A stretch of DNA of 64,000 nt from JABMMZ01 sp040386935 (GCA_040386935.1 JAZKEQ010000014.1:1-64000), one strand, 5' to 3'. Shown: positions 9,607-19,037, counted from the stretch's first letter. A program made the numbers and translations. The notes: generated by a model not told the origin, from the sequence alone.

Positions 9607-11074
9607 TTTTATTATTCTTCAATAATAACAAAAATAAGAATGTCAACAAACCATTGATTAAAATAATTTCGAAGCCAAAAGCATACCCATTCAGCCATTT
9701 TTCACCATTCTTGTTGAGTAAGAAACACATAAACGGGGAAATGATACAAACAAAGGGTATCCATTTATCGTTATATTTTGATTTTGTAAATAATCCTGCT
9801 GCAAATAATCCGATTAATGGGCCGTAAGTGAGGGTGGCCATCATCAATATTAAACTGATAGACGATTCGCTTTCAAAGGCATATCTAATAAAAAGAATGA
9901 CCAGTAACAACAAAACAGCAAAACTGATATGTACAATGTGGCGAATTGATGTTGCGCGCTTTTCAGTGAATTTACCATCCTTTTCAAAGCCTAGAAAATC
10001 AATGCAAAACGATGTTGTTAAGGTTGCCAGTACTGAGTCGGCACTGCTGAATGTTGCTGCTGTTAAACCCACAATGAATGCAAGTGCTGTAAATGTTCCG
10101 AAATTACCCAGGGCCAGTTGAGGGAAAACATTGTCAGATATCAGTTTGCCATCTGCATTGGTTGGCAAAGTGATGCCCTTTACTGTGGCATAATGATACA
10201 GCAATGCACCCAAAGAAATAAACAATATATTGACCAATACAAGCACAACACTGAACCAAAGCATATTTTTCTGTGCTTCTTTCAGAGACTTCATACTGAG
10301 ATTTTTTTGCATCATATTTTGGTCAAGGCCGGTCATGGCCACAGTAAACAACGCTCCACCAATGATGTGTTTGGCCCAGTGATTTTTCTTCAAAACATCT
10401 GTTTCTATTACTTTACCAAAAGGGCCATTTTGTACAGTATCCACCAGGTCAGAGAATCCTAACCCGAGTTGCGATGAGATGGCATATACGGCCAGTACAA
10501 CTCCCAAAATCAAAAATAAAGACTGAAAAGCATCTGTATACACCAGTGTTTTGATACCGCCTTTATAAGTATACAATAACATTAACCCTATGAAAACTGA
10601 AGCGGTTAAAACGAAGGGTATATTAAACTGATCGAATACAAATAACTGCATCACGGCTATTGCTAGAACAAGACGTCCGCCAGCTCCCATCAGTCGGGAT
10701 ATAAGAAAAAAGAATGCGCCTGTTTTTTGTGCGTTGGGACCAAATCGCTGTTGTAAATAAGAATAAATTGAAGTGAGTTGTAAACGGTAATACAAGGGCA
10801 ATAAAAGATATACGATAATAATGTACCCAATAAAATAACCGATTACTACTCCTAAATATGTTAATGAGCTATGAAAAACACTGCCAGGAACAGAGATATA
10901 GGTAACACCGCTGAGTGAATCGCTGAGCATACCGAATGCCACCAGATACCATGGTGAACGTCTATTGCCAAGGAAGTACGATTCACTATTGGCTTTTCTG
11001 CCGGTAATGCGACTGATAAGTATCAGTGCAAAGAAATAGAGAACAATGACTGTAAAGAATATAATCGGTGACAT
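9590..11074 (-). CDS. sodium:solute symporter (SSS family)
   Basis: A 494-residue integral membrane protein with about 13 hydrophobic segments. SSS-family features include the N-terminal SYFLGNRRSPWYLVAFGM followed by SDSLSGVTYISVPG, and the later stretch FSSADSVLATLTTSF, typical of the sodium-binding helix-8 region. It should couple Na+ entry to uptake of an organic solute; the substrate cannot be assigned. It is the first gene of a minus-strand unit with the LOG and two DUF3857 genes. No exact TAnnTTTG box is seen immediately upstream. Confidence 0.9.
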   Translation of the reverse strand: MSPIIFFTVIVLYFFALILISRITGRKANSESYFLGNRRSPWYLVAFGMLSDSLSGVTYISVPGSVFHSSLTYLGVVIGYFIGYIIIVYLLLPLYYRLQLTSIYSYLQQRFGPNAQKTGAFFFLISRLMGAGGRLVLAIAVMQLFVFDQFNIPFVLTASVFIGLMLLYTYKGGIKTLVYTDAFQSLFLILGVVLAVYAISSQLGLGFSDLVDTVQNGPFGKVIETDVLKKNHWAKHIIGGALFTVAMTGLDQNMMQKNLSMKSLKEAQKNMLWFSVVLVLVNILFISLGALLYHYATVKGITLPTNADGKLISDNVFPQLALGNFGTFTALAFIVGLTAATFSSADSVLATLTTSFCIDFLGFEKDGKFTEKRATSIRHIVHISFAVLLLLVILFIRYAFESESSISLILMMATLTYGPLIGLFAAGLFTKSKYNDKWIPFVCIISPFMCFLLNKNGEKWLNGYAFGFEIILINGLLTFLFLLLLKNNKNELPL

Positions 11075-11148
11075 GTGGATTCAAATAAACTTCATTTTAC
11101 TGAAATTGACACAGATAGTAATGCACAGCTTATGCAAAAATTAACAGC

Positions 11149-12039
11149 TTAAAGCATTTTAGATATCTTCCCTGTCAACTCAAAGTCATCCCATGTAATG
11201 CTGTAACGCAAAATAGTTCCTGGTTTAATATTAGGAAATGAAAAGCTAGTGGGTTGATCGGCAATAAGAAATTGTTCTAAAAGGGTTTTGCCTTTATCAT
11301 CGTAAAATCGAATGGTTTTTTGGGCAGATTGAATCATAAAACCCATTGGTCCACTTTGCATTGTCAACTCAAATTTATCGATAAAAGGATTAGGGGTGAC
11401 CTTAATTTTTATATATTTTTCATAAAGTTCCTGCCTCATTTTATGTTCATCAATTCTCTCATCAACAGTACAAAAAGTTTTTAAGTTATAAGTAAATGAG
11501 TCTACTCTTTGCTTATTATAATAGGGGTAATGATAGTTTTCTATAGCCTGATAAAATGTTATAAATCCTTTATCAATATTAAGATTATGCCACACAATAA
11601 CATTTGCCGTATCAGGCCAAAGCGTGAGTATATTTCTTCCGGGTTTATTGCATTCAGGACTACTTAACTGAAAGTCCCCTGTTGGACTAATTTCATAAAA
11701 AAACGATTTACCTTCATACACCCATTTAAACACTGATTTATTTAGACTGTCGTAAATATTGTGGTAAGTATAGCAAATTGAATCTCCATAGTGATTTCCA
11801 ATGAATACAGGCAGAGGTTGTCCCCATCTGTTACTTAAATGTAAGTCTGCACCTGACACATTTGAAAAAACATATCGGTATCCTATATCTCCACTACTAT
11901 CATTATGATGCCAAATAGTACGCGCAAGTACTTTTTGTTGTTTATTCTCTACCACTTTTCTAGTATGACAGGCGCTTATCAAACTAAATAGCAAGAACAG
12001 AATGTACCACTTGTCGAAATATTGAAATACTTTAATCAA
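11149..12039 (-). CDS. lipoprotein with a C-terminal domain resembling a type IX sorting domain
   Basis: No family is recognised for the main body. With the TTG start chosen here (TTGATTAAAGTA) the protein has 296 residues and a classic lipoprotein signal ending in the lipobox ISAC (Cys24). The frame is open upstream to 12072, but those TTG codons sit in or beside a promoter -7 box at 12070-12077, so they are poor start candidates. The last ~80 residues (VTPNPFIDKFELTM ... FYDDKGKTLLEQ ... FSFPNIKPG ... GKISKML) resemble a type A sorting domain, which is unusual for a lipoprotein. Confidence 0.65.
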   Translation of the reverse strand: MIKVFQYFDKWYILFLLFSLISACHTRKVVENKQQKVLARTIWHHNDSSGDIGYRYVFSNVSGADLHLSNRWGQPLPVFIGNHYGDSICYTYHNIYDSLNKSVFKWVYEGKSFFYEISPTGDFQLSSPECNKPGRNILTLWPDTANVIVWHNLNIDKGFITFYQAIENYHYPYYNKQRVDSFTYNLKTFCTVDERIDEHKMRQELYEKYIKIKVTPNPFIDKFELTMQSGPMGFMIQSAQKTIRFYDDKGKTLLEQFLIADQPTSFSFPNIKPGTILRYSITWDDFELTGKISKML

Positions 12040-12069
12040 TTGCGAGAAATATCTTGAATGCAAAATAAA

Positions 12070-12077
12070 CAAAAATA
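12070..12077 (-). promoter_or_regulatory. -7 box (TATTTTTG) for the 11149-12039 lipoprotein gene
   Basis: Minus-strand TATTTTTG fits the Bacteroidota -7 consensus TAnnTTTG and lies 30 nt before the chosen TTG start. No clear TTTG at the expected -33 spacing. Confidence 0.4.
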
Positions 12078-12104
12078 ATGACCAATAAAAACTTAGAGAT
12101 AATA

Positions 12105-12136
12105 AAAAAGGGAATCTCTTTTGAAGACTCCCTTTA
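12105..12136 (-). terminator. rho-independent terminator downstream of metK
   Basis: Read on the minus strand, an AAAGGGA...TCCCTTT stem (with an inner AGA/TCT pairing and one mismatch) is followed by a run of T, 22 bp after the metK stop. Confidence 0.65.
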
Positions 12137-12157
12137 ACGTGTGTTTTATATGCCGGA

Positions 12158-13411
12158 TTATTTCAGTTTGAAAGCTTTTTTAACTTTCTCAACGTAATCC
12201 AGTTTTTCCCATGTAAATAATTCCACTTTAATTTTTTTCTCTTTGCCGTCCGGTGTTCTGAAGGTTTTGGTAATTACTTCATTCTTTCTACCCATGTGGC
12301 CATAAGCTGCTGTTTCGCTGTATATAGGTGTTCTTAATTTCAAACGCTGTTCAATAAAATAAGGACGCATATCAAAAAGACCTTCTACAATCTTCCCTAT
12401 TTCACCATCTGTCATTTTTACTTTTGCTGTACCATATGTGTTAACGTTGATACTGGTTGGCTGTGCTACACCAATGGCATAACTTACCTGAACCAATGCT
12501 TCTTTGCAAAGTCCTGCTGCTACAAGGTTTTTCGCAATGTGACGTGTTGCATAAGCTGCACTTCTGTCAACCTTACTTGGATCTTTACCGCTGAAAGCAC
12601 CACCACCGTGAGCACCTTTACCGCCATAAGTATCAACAATGATTTTACGGCCTGTTAAACCTGTATCACCATGCGGACCACCTATTACAAATTTACCCGT
12701 TGGGTTAATGTGATACTTGATTTTATTATTGAATAAGTGTTTGTATTGTGGGTACTTGGTTTTAACTCTTGGAATTAAAATATCGATGATGTCTTTTTTG
12801 ATTTTCGCCAGCATTTTTCCTTCAGCGTCAAAATCATCGTGTTGGGTTGATACAACAATCGCATCAATTCTTACAGGTTCGTTTTTATCGCTGTACTCAA
12901 GGGTAACCTGACTTTTAGCATCCGGTCTTAAATACTTGATGGCTTTATTCTCTCTTCTCAATGCTGCTAATTCAATTAGTATCGCATGTGCCAAATCAAG
13001 TGCAAGGGGCATATAGTTAGATGTTTCATTGGTTGCGTAACCAAACATCATTCCCTGGTCGCCTGCACCCTGCTCTTCTTTTTTCTTTTTATCTACTCCC
13101 TGATTGATGTCAGCACTTTGTTCGTGTATAGCTGAAAACACACCACAAGAATTAGCTTCAAACATATACTCACTTTTGGTATAGCCTATTTTTCTAATAA
13201 CGTCACGTGCGATGGTTTGCACATCGAGATATGCTTTTGATTTTACTTCACCTGCCAATACCACCTGACCGGTTGTAACCAGGGTTTCGCAAGCTACCTT
13301 ACTCTGAGCATCAAAGGCTAAGAAATTATCTATTAAGGCATCACTGATTTGATCGGCAACTTTGTCGGGGTGTCCCTCGGAAACAGATTCAGATGTAAAT
13401 AAATATGGCAT
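12158..13411 (-). CDS. metK: S-adenosylmethionine synthetase
   Basis: A 417-residue cytosolic methionine adenosyltransferase that makes SAM from methionine and ATP. The N-terminus TSESVSEGHPDKVADQISDA is the family signature. GAGDQGMMFGYATNE and the phosphate-binding GGAFSGKD loop are also present, along with metal- and ATP-binding residues in GGPHGDTGLTGRK. Length is slightly above the usual ~385-430 range midpoint and normal for Bacteroidota. It is transcribed from an exact consensus promoter at 13433-13463 and ended by a hairpin at 12105-12136, so it is probably monocistronic. Confidence 0.98.
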   Translation of the reverse strand: MPYLFTSESVSEGHPDKVADQISDALIDNFLAFDAQSKVACETLVTTGQVVLAGEVKSKAYLDVQTIARDVIRKIGYTKSEYMFEANSCGVFSAIHEQSADINQGVDKKKKEEQGAGDQGMMFGYATNETSNYMPLALDLAHAILIELAALRRENKAIKYLRPDAKSQVTLEYSDKNEPVRIDAIVVSTQHDDFDAEGKMLAKIKKDIIDILIPRVKTKYPQYKHLFNNKIKYHINPTGKFVIGGPHGDTGLTGRKIIVDTYGGKGAHGGGAFSGKDPSKVDRSAAYATRHIAKNLVAAGLCKEALVQVSYAIGVAQPTSINVNTYGTAKVKMTDGEIGKIVEGLFDMRPYFIEQRLKLRTPIYSETAAYGHMGRKNEVITKTFRTPDGKEKKIKVELFTWEKLDYVEKVKKAFKLK

Positions 13412-13432
13412 TGTCTTTTTTTATATTTTTGG

Positions 13433-13463
13433 CAAAAATAGACTTAAAAATCATGTATACAAA
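13433..13463 (-). promoter_or_regulatory. metK promoter, TTTG-N19-TATTTTTG
   Basis: Minus-strand TTTG (13463-13460), exactly 19 nt, then TATTTTTG (13440-13433). This matches the Bacteroidota -33/-7 consensus without mismatch. The ATG is 21 nt downstream of the -7 box. Confidence 0.85.
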
Positions 13464-13580
13464 CTGTTTGCAGAATTGGTGAATAAAATCATTTTAGCTA
13501 AACAACCCTATGTGTTCAGTAAACTAAACACCTCCCTATTTTAAGCGGAATAATTGTTGCTTTATATACTCCCAATGCAC

Positions 13581-13588
13581 TACATTTG
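13581..13588 (+). promoter_or_regulatory. -7 box (TACATTTG) for the DUF1800/DUF1501 operon
   Basis: TACATTTG fits TAnnTTTG, with a GTTG at 13556-13559 as a weak -33 element 21 nt upstream. It implies a leader of about 60 nt before ATG 13654, the longest in the window. Confidence 0.55.
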
Positions 13589-13653
13589 ATAAATATTTAC
13601 TAATTTTATACAACTATTAACCGTCTTTACAGTCAAATAACAATAACATTTTT

Positions 13654-15339
13654 ATGGAAAGAAGAGCATTTCTCACCAAAACACTGAATGATAAAGTACC
13701 TGTAAAAGATCCAGTGCTGGATCTGCAGAACCAAAAAATACCTGACTACCTAGATTTAAGCAATGCGACTATAGCGCCCTATGCAGGCACCTGGGGTGTC
13801 CCACAAGTAAGACATTTGCTTCGCAGAGCTTTATTAGGCCATACCAAGGCAGATGTTGATTTTTTTGCCACAATGACCATGAGTGATGCAGTAGATTACA
13901 TCATGAATGTACCGGCAAACCCTCCGTTACCACCTTTAAATGGTTATAACAACGGCACACTCGATGATCCGAATATCCCTGCCGGTCAAACCTGGGTAAA
14001 TGGTCCCGAAGACAATAATTTCACCAACAAAAGAAGGAACTCTCTTTACAGTTGGTGGATGCAACAAATATTAAACCCCGACAGAAATATTCGCGAAAAG
14101 ATGACCCTTTTCTGGCACAACCACTTTGCAACAGAAGTTGAAAATGTCGGTAGTCCGATTGTGGCTTATAATCACCATAAAATGTTGAGGGAAAATTGCC
14201 TCGGCAACTTCAAGGATTTTGTGAAAAAAGTTACCATTGACCCTGCTATGTTGGTATATCTGAATGGCTACCTGAATACCAATACTGCTCCTGACGAAAA
14301 CTATGCAAGGGAATTAATGGAATTATTTACCCTTGGTAAAGGTGCCGATAGCCAGTATACTGAAGATGATGTCAAAAATGCAGCGAAAGTATTGACAGGA
14401 TGGAGAATTAATAATACCAACTTTACCTCGATATTTCAGGCTGCTAAACACGATACGACCAACAAAACATTTTCGGCATTCTTTAACAATACTACCATTA
14501 CTGGTCAAACAGGCACAAACGGTGCGTTGGAAACCGATGATCTGATTACAATGATATTTACCAAAGATGATGTTGTGGCTAGATTCATGGTCAGAAAACT
14601 TTATCGCCACTTCATTTACTATGTGATTGATACTGATGTTGAGAATAATGTCATTATTCCTCTAGCAGATGACTTTAAGGCTAACTGGGATATAAAACCC
14701 ATCGTCACTGCATTATTAAAAAGCCAGCATTTTTACGACACCGCCAATGTTGGTTGTTATATTAAGAACCCCGTAGAAGTATTAGCCACATTTATTAAAA
14801 ACTTTAATGTTGCTTTCCCTACTACACCTGTTGAAGACCAATACATGGCATGGTACAGCATGTTTGGTGCTGCTGCAATTTCAGGAATGACATTGGGTAA
14901 TCCGCCAAATGTATCCGGTTGGCCGGCCTATTATCAAACACCTCAATTCCATGAATCGTGGCTGAATTCTGATACGCTTCCAAAACGCATATACATTACA
15001 GTTGCATTAATGGCTGTAGGATACGCTTACAGAGGCAATAAAAAACTACAAGCTGATGTCATTGCATTTGCCCAACAGTTCCCTAACCCTGAAGACCCAA
15101 CTAAACTGATTCAAGACACCATCGACCTCATGTTCCCGCTTGATCTATCTACAACTTCAAAGACCTCATTGAAGCAAAGCACCTTGTTATTTGGTCAAAC
15201 AAGCGATTACTATTGGACAACTGCATGGAATGATTACATCGCTGACCCAACCAATGCCACGAAGAAAAATACAGTAACAATCGGCCTTCAACTGATGTTG
15301 AAATATTTATTAGATCTGGCTGAAAACCAACTGGCATAA
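13654..15339 (+). CDS. DUF1800 domain-containing protein
   Basis: A 561-residue DUF1800 family protein. The family core is recognisable in VRHLLRRALLGHTKADVD, in REKMTLFWHNHFATE, and in ENYARELMELFTLGKG followed by AAKVLTGWR and NPPNVSGWPAY. Molecular function is unknown for the family; it is nearly always encoded directly before a DUF1501 protein, as here (44 bp). The N-terminus MERRAFLTK has an RR-x-F-L motif but little hydrophobic stretch, so export is uncertain. It is led by a TACATTTG promoter 65 bp upstream. Confidence 0.92.
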   Translation: MERRAFLTKTLNDKVPVKDPVLDLQNQKIPDYLDLSNATIAPYAGTWGVPQVRHLLRRALLGHTKADVDFFATMTMSDAVDYIMNVPANPPLPPLNGYNNGTLDDPNIPAGQTWVNGPEDNNFTNKRRNSLYSWWMQQILNPDRNIREKMTLFWHNHFATEVENVGSPIVAYNHHKMLRENCLGNFKDFVKKVTIDPAMLVYLNGYLNTNTAPDENYARELMELFTLGKGADSQYTEDDVKNAAKVLTGWRINNTNFTSIFQAAKHDTTNKTFSAFFNNTTITGQTGTNGALETDDLITMIFTKDDVVARFMVRKLYRHFIYYVIDTDVENNVIIPLADDFKANWDIKPIVTALLKSQHFYDTANVGCYIKNPVEVLATFIKNFNVAFPTTPVEDQYMAWYSMFGAAAISGMTLGNPPNVSGWPAYYQTPQFHESWLNSDTLPKRIYITVALMAVGYAYRGNKKLQADVIAFAQQFPNPEDPTKLIQDTIDLMFPLDLSTTSKTSLKQSTLLFGQTSDYYWTTAWNDYIADPTNATKKNTVTIGLQLMLKYLLDLAENQLA

Positions 15340-15383
15340 AGACATTTAAGAATACCTAACATTACAACTATTAAACGTTTAAA

Positions 15384-16961
15384 ATGAAAAGAAAAGATTT
15401 TTTAAAAACAGCAATTCCTGCGGTGATGGTGCCATTTTTTATCAATGGCATCAATATAAAAGCATTTGGCTCAACCCCTATGCTCGAAGCCATTAAACGC
15501 GCTTCTATTAAGAACGGCCGCGTGTTTGTATTGATACAACTTAATGGTGGCAACGATGGCCTGAATACCATTATTCCATTGGACCAGTATTCCAACCTTT
15601 CGGCAGCTCGTAACAATATTTTAATCCAGGATACAAAGGTATTGGCACTTAGTGGTACTACTAAAACCGGAATGCACCCTGTAATGACAGGATTAAGAAC
15701 CATGTTTGATGCAGGTAAAGTAAATGTTGTACAAGCAGTAGGCTATCCTAATCCAAATTTTTCACACTTCAGGTCTACTGATATTTGGCAAAGTGCCAGC
15801 GACAGCAATCAATTTGTAAGCAGTGGATGGGCAGGTCGTTATCTTGAAGATTTGTATACAGGCTTTCCAAACGGCTATCCTAACACAACATCACCTGATC
15901 CATTGGCCATTTCAATCGGTTATTCTGTTTCAACAGCATTGATGGGACCGACAGTGAGTACCGGTGTTGCAATCAGCGACCCTACCAGTTTTTATCAATT
16001 GGTATCAGGTACTGTCGACCCGGCTCCAAATAACCCTGCAGGACATGAGCTTACCTATGTACGTCTCGTATTACAGCAAACACAGCAGTACAATACAACT
16101 GTTAAAGCTGCAGCTCAATCGGTGACCAATAAAGCGACTTACCCTACGAATAACAGCTTAGCGGACCAGTTAAAAATAGTGGCTAATCTGATAGCAGGTG
16201 GTCTAGAAACACCAATTTATACCGTTAGTTTAGGTGGTTTCGACACACACTCTTCACAAGTTGCTTCATCCGGTGGAACAGAAACAGGCTTACATGCTGA
16301 CTTATGGAAAAAAGTATCAGATGCCATTGCAGCCTTTCAATCTGACTGTGAACAATTGGGAATAGCAGACCGTGTAGCAGGTATGACCTACAGTGAATTT
16401 GGACGCAGAATAAAAAGTAATTCAAGTTTAGGTACCGACCATGGTGCTGCTGCGCCTGTGATTGTATTTGGCAAAAATGTTAATCCTGGTATTATTGGCA
16501 ACAACCCTAATATTCCTTCAAGTGTTACTGTCAATGACAATATACCAATGCAATATGATTTTAGGCAGGTATATGCTTCAATATTGAATGATTGGTTTGA
16601 GGCAGGTGAAACCAAAACAGATACTGATTTATTATTGAAACACTTTGACACACTGGCCATATTCAAACAAGGAACTGATGTCGATCAGATTATGAAAAGT
16701 GCTAATATTACATTGCTTCAAAATTATCCTAATCCATTTAAGACATTTACCAATATTGAATTTACCAGTCCGGGAGGTAAAATAGAATTGCGTTTGTTTG
16801 ACAGTCAGGGTCGATTATTAAAAACACTTATCAATGATGTATTACCACAAGGCCATTATACTGAAACACTTGATGGTACAGACTTACCGGCAGGCAACTA
16901 TTACTACCAATTGGTAACAGCTGCAGGGCAAGTGGGTAGAACTTTAATAAAGCTCAATTAA
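15384..16961 (+). CDS. DUF1501 protein with type IX secretion sorting domain
   Basis: A 525-residue sulfatase/phosphatase-like DUF1501 protein. The N-terminus MKRKDFLKTAIPAVMVPFF is a signal sequence with a twin-arginine-like KRKDFL motif. The family motifs FVLIQLNGGNDGLNTIIPL, NFSHFRSTDIWQ and YSEFGRRIKSN are clear, as is DHGAAAPVIVFG. Residues from about 446 (NYPNPFKTFTNIEF) to the end form a type A C-terminal sorting domain, predicting export across the outer membrane by T9SS. It is co-transcribed with the DUF1800 gene. Confidence 0.93.
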   Translation: MKRKDFLKTAIPAVMVPFFINGINIKAFGSTPMLEAIKRASIKNGRVFVLIQLNGGNDGLNTIIPLDQYSNLSAARNNILIQDTKVLALSGTTKTGMHPVMTGLRTMFDAGKVNVVQAVGYPNPNFSHFRSTDIWQSASDSNQFVSSGWAGRYLEDLYTGFPNGYPNTTSPDPLAISIGYSVSTALMGPTVSTGVAISDPTSFYQLVSGTVDPAPNNPAGHELTYVRLVLQQTQQYNTTVKAAAQSVTNKATYPTNNSLADQLKIVANLIAGGLETPIYTVSLGGFDTHSSQVASSGGTETGLHADLWKKVSDAIAAFQSDCEQLGIADRVAGMTYSEFGRRIKSNSSLGTDHGAAAPVIVFGKNVNPGIIGNNPNIPSSVTVNDNIPMQYDFRQVYASILNDWFEAGETKTDTDLLLKHFDTLAIFKQGTDVDQIMKSANITLLQNYPNPFKTFTNIEFTSPGGKIELRLFDSQGRLLKTLINDVLPQGHYTETLDGTDLPAGNYYYQLVTAAGQVGRTLIKLN

Positions 16962-17089
16962 TTTTCGATTTCATAACGGCTGGCCATATGTTGCCAGTCA
17001 AGAAAACAGCTTACAAAAAGTGTTAAGCGGGCAATGTTATAGGCCCTGTTAGATAAACTGTGATAGAAGTTTGTAAATATTTTTTTCAT
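16958..17089 (-). CDS. 43-residue hypothetical protein
   Basis: A short frame starting at ATG (MKKIFTNFYHSLSNRAYNIA), 14 bp after the stop of the DUF7793-like gene and on the same strand. Basic and amphipathic, with no signal peptide or complete membrane helix. From memory it resembles short MKK-x-[FL]-xN-[FL]-Y-x-[SA]-L proteins often seen in Chitinophagia. Its stop overlaps the DUF1501 stop by 3 nt. Position and start codon favour a real gene, but the length leaves doubt. Confidence 0.4.
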   Translation of the reverse strand: MKKIFTNFYHSLSNRAYNIARLTLFVSCFLDWQHMASRYEIEN

Positions 17090-17103
17090 AATAGTCGTAT
17101 AGT

Positions 17104-17514
17104 TTAATTGATCAACATTTGTTCCTGCTCCCCTTTCAGCCAATTAATGGCGTCTCTCCTACTGGTAAAAACACCCGCTGCAATAAGTGCTTTCTGCATT
17201 CTTAAAAAAAAGAAGCGTATGAGCATGTGACTAAAAACAGTTGTCTCTACAAATGCAGCTTTTGAAACACCTTTCAGGCCTTCGTCTGAGGCAAAAAAAG
17301 TTCTGGAAGCCCTGTCCATGCTTACAATTCCCTCATCTAAAATAACAACAGGGAAATTCCTGCCTTTTAAAAAGTCAACCCTTGCCTTTACAATTTTTTT
17401 TGATACATCAAGGTTGAAATTACTACCTGCTTTATAGTATTGAAACAAAATACCATTGTGTATTTCCATTTTCACAAAATCATTCTCAAAACATTGCTTC
17501 ATTGCCATAATCAT
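17104..17514 (-). CDS. STAS-like small protein (DUF7793-type), function unknown
   Basis: A 136-residue soluble protein resembling the conserved Bacteroidota family DUF7793 (assigned from memory). The alternating pattern includes MEIHNGILFQYYKAG, then FPVVILDEGIVSMDRASR, then EGLKGVSKAAFVETT. The last residues (FTSRRDAINWLKG) match the STAS/SpoIIAA-like terminal helix. ATG codons at residues 1, 3 and 5 are all possible starts. Followed 14 bp later by the 43-residue frame. The role is unknown. Confidence 0.65.
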   Translation of the reverse strand: MIMAMKQCFENDFVKMEIHNGILFQYYKAGSNFNLDVSKKIVKARVDFLKGRNFPVVILDEGIVSMDRASRTFFASDEGLKGVSKAAFVETTVFSHMLIRFFFLRMQKALIAAGVFTSRRDAINWLKGEQEQMLIN

Positions 17515-17730
17515 ATGCTAAATTACCGCTATTGTTGAACTTTACTGCTGTGAAAGAGTTTGAAAACAATTGACCGGGTAAAAAACCGATTTGAATGGGC
17601 ATAATTGGATTATGAATATTCAGTCATTAACAGTTATAATTTGTTCCTCAATCATTAAAATTCAATTTACAATAACATTTTCCATCTCTCTAAAAAGTCA
17701 GACAAAGGGAATATTTGTCTCAATTTTCAA

Positions 17731-17738
17731 TACATTTG
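17731..17738 (+). promoter_or_regulatory. -7 box (TACATTTG) of the DtxR-family gene, near-leaderless
   Basis: Exact TAnnTTTG with only 6 nt before ATG 17745, so transcription should start at or next to the ATG. No TTTG at the expected -33 spacing. Confidence 0.6.
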
Positions 17739-17744
17739 TAACCA

Positions 17745-18401
17745 ATGAATTCGCTTGTCGAAGAGAATTATTTGAAAGCACTTTTTATTTTGGCCAATGA
17801 TAAAGGCGAAGTAAGTGTGAATGAACTCAGTAAAAAATTGGGGATTAAAATGCCGACCGTTAACAGCATGATGAAAAAACTTGCTGTAAAAAAACTGGTA
17901 CATTATGAGAGCTACAAACCCCTTAAATTAACTGACAAAGGAAAAAAAATTGCTGCACTTATTATTCGCAAACACCGATTAACAGAAATGTATCTTGTAG
18001 AAAAAATGGGGTTTGGCTGGGAAGAAGTACATGCTATAGCTGAGCAGGTAGAGCACATACAATCACCTTCTTTTTTTGATAAAATGGACGAGTTACTTGG
18101 TTTTCCGAAAGCTGATCCACATGGTTCTCCTATTCCCGACCGCAATGGCAAGATGACATGGGCCAACTACACAAAATTAAGTGAGTGCGAAGCAGGTGAC
18201 ACCGTTAAAATAGTTGCTGTTACAAACTCATCAAATGAGTTTTTAAAATTCTTGAATACCCGTGACTTAAGTCTGGGTTTACAGTTAAAAATAAAATCTG
18301 TTGAAGTTTTTGATGGCAGCATGACTATAGTCTACGGCAAAAAAAAGGCAGAAACCGTCAGTCGAATGGTGAGCGAAAAACTATTGGTTGAAAAAATCTA
18401 A
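17745..18401 (+). CDS. metal-dependent transcriptional regulator, DtxR/MntR family
   Basis: A 218-residue regulator with an N-terminal winged helix-turn-helix (about 1-65, with VSVNELSKKLGIKMPTVNSM), a metal-binding/dimerisation domain (about 66-140, with HRLTEMYLVEKMGFGWEEVH and AEQVEHI), and a C-terminal FeoA/SH3-like domain. The family represses or activates metal uptake genes in response to Fe2+ or Mn2+. No metal transporter gene is adjacent, so the targets lie elsewhere. The gene stands alone, convergent with the HEAT gene 6 bp away. Confidence 0.93.
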   Translation: MNSLVEENYLKALFILANDKGEVSVNELSKKLGIKMPTVNSMMKKLAVKKLVHYESYKPLKLTDKGKKIAALIIRKHRLTEMYLVEKMGFGWEEVHAIAEQVEHIQSPSFFDKMDELLGFPKADPHGSPIPDRNGKMTWANYTKLSECEAGDTVKIVAVTNSSNEFLKFLNTRDLSLGLQLKIKSVEVFDGSMTIVYGKKKAETVSRMVSEKLLVEKI

Positions 18402-18407
18402 AAGCCA

Positions 18408-19037
18408 TTAAATAGTTAAGGCCTTTTTAATTACTTTTTCAATGCGTTTCTTTTTTGATTCTTTATCTACTTCATCTAAGCGTGATTGCAGTGTTTTAAT
18501 GAATACTCCCTTATTCTTTTTATCAATTACAGGCAGCATATTCTCCGCATACATTGGTAATTGATTGACCGGGCTCGAAAGCAATTGCTCAATCAACAAT
18601 GGGTAGGCCAATTCTACAGAGAGATGATGTAAGCATAACTTGATTAAGATGCCCACTGCATGATCGCGGGTTATTACCGATCCTGAATCTGCAGCTGCAA
18701 CAATATCTGTTAACATCTCAGCAATCTTGTCAGGATATTTCGTTGCAATGGCATCTAAGGCAGCCATCGCTCCCCATTGCAGGCGATTGTCTTTATAAGT
18801 CAGCATTGTTTGAAACACATGACGGTGTGATGCGATTAATGCAGGTTTACGTTCCCCTACTTCATATAAGACTTTAATACTATCATATCGCAAACCCTTT
18901 GTTTTATGTGCCAATAATTCAATCAATTCTGCTATTGCATGACCATCGTTAGCCAGTACAATTTTTTCTGCAAAGGCAATATTAGAAGCTTCACTGCGAT
19001 CACCCATACTTGTCGCCAATTGAGATATTGTATCCAT
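18408..19037 (-). CDS. HEAT-repeat protein
   Basis: A 209-residue soluble alpha-helical protein without signal peptide. It has repeated helix pairs of the HEAT/armadillo type, for example KTKGLRYDSIKVLYEVGE, then RLQWGAMAALDAIATKYPD, then VITRDHAVGILIKL. Probably a protein-interaction scaffold; no enzymatic motif. It is the last gene of the minus-strand unit GT9-MmcQ-HEAT, 42 bp after MmcQ. Confidence 0.75.
   Translation of the reverse strand: MDTISQLATSMGDRSEASNIAFAEKIVLANDGHAIAELIELLAHKTKGLRYDSIKVLYEVGERKPALIASHRHVFQTMLTYKDNRLQWGAMAALDAIATKYPDKIAEMLTDIVAAADSGSVITRDHAVGILIKLCLHHLSVELAYPLLIEQLLSSPVNQLPMYAENMLPVIDKKNKGVFIKTLQSRLDEVDKESKKKRIEKVIKKALTI

Noticed and set aside
13464..13580. RNA element or small gene between metK and the DUF1800 gene
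   Set aside because: Looked for a SAM riboswitch next to metK; the metK leader is only about 16-21 nt and no suitable stem arrangement is present. I see only AT-rich sequence here.
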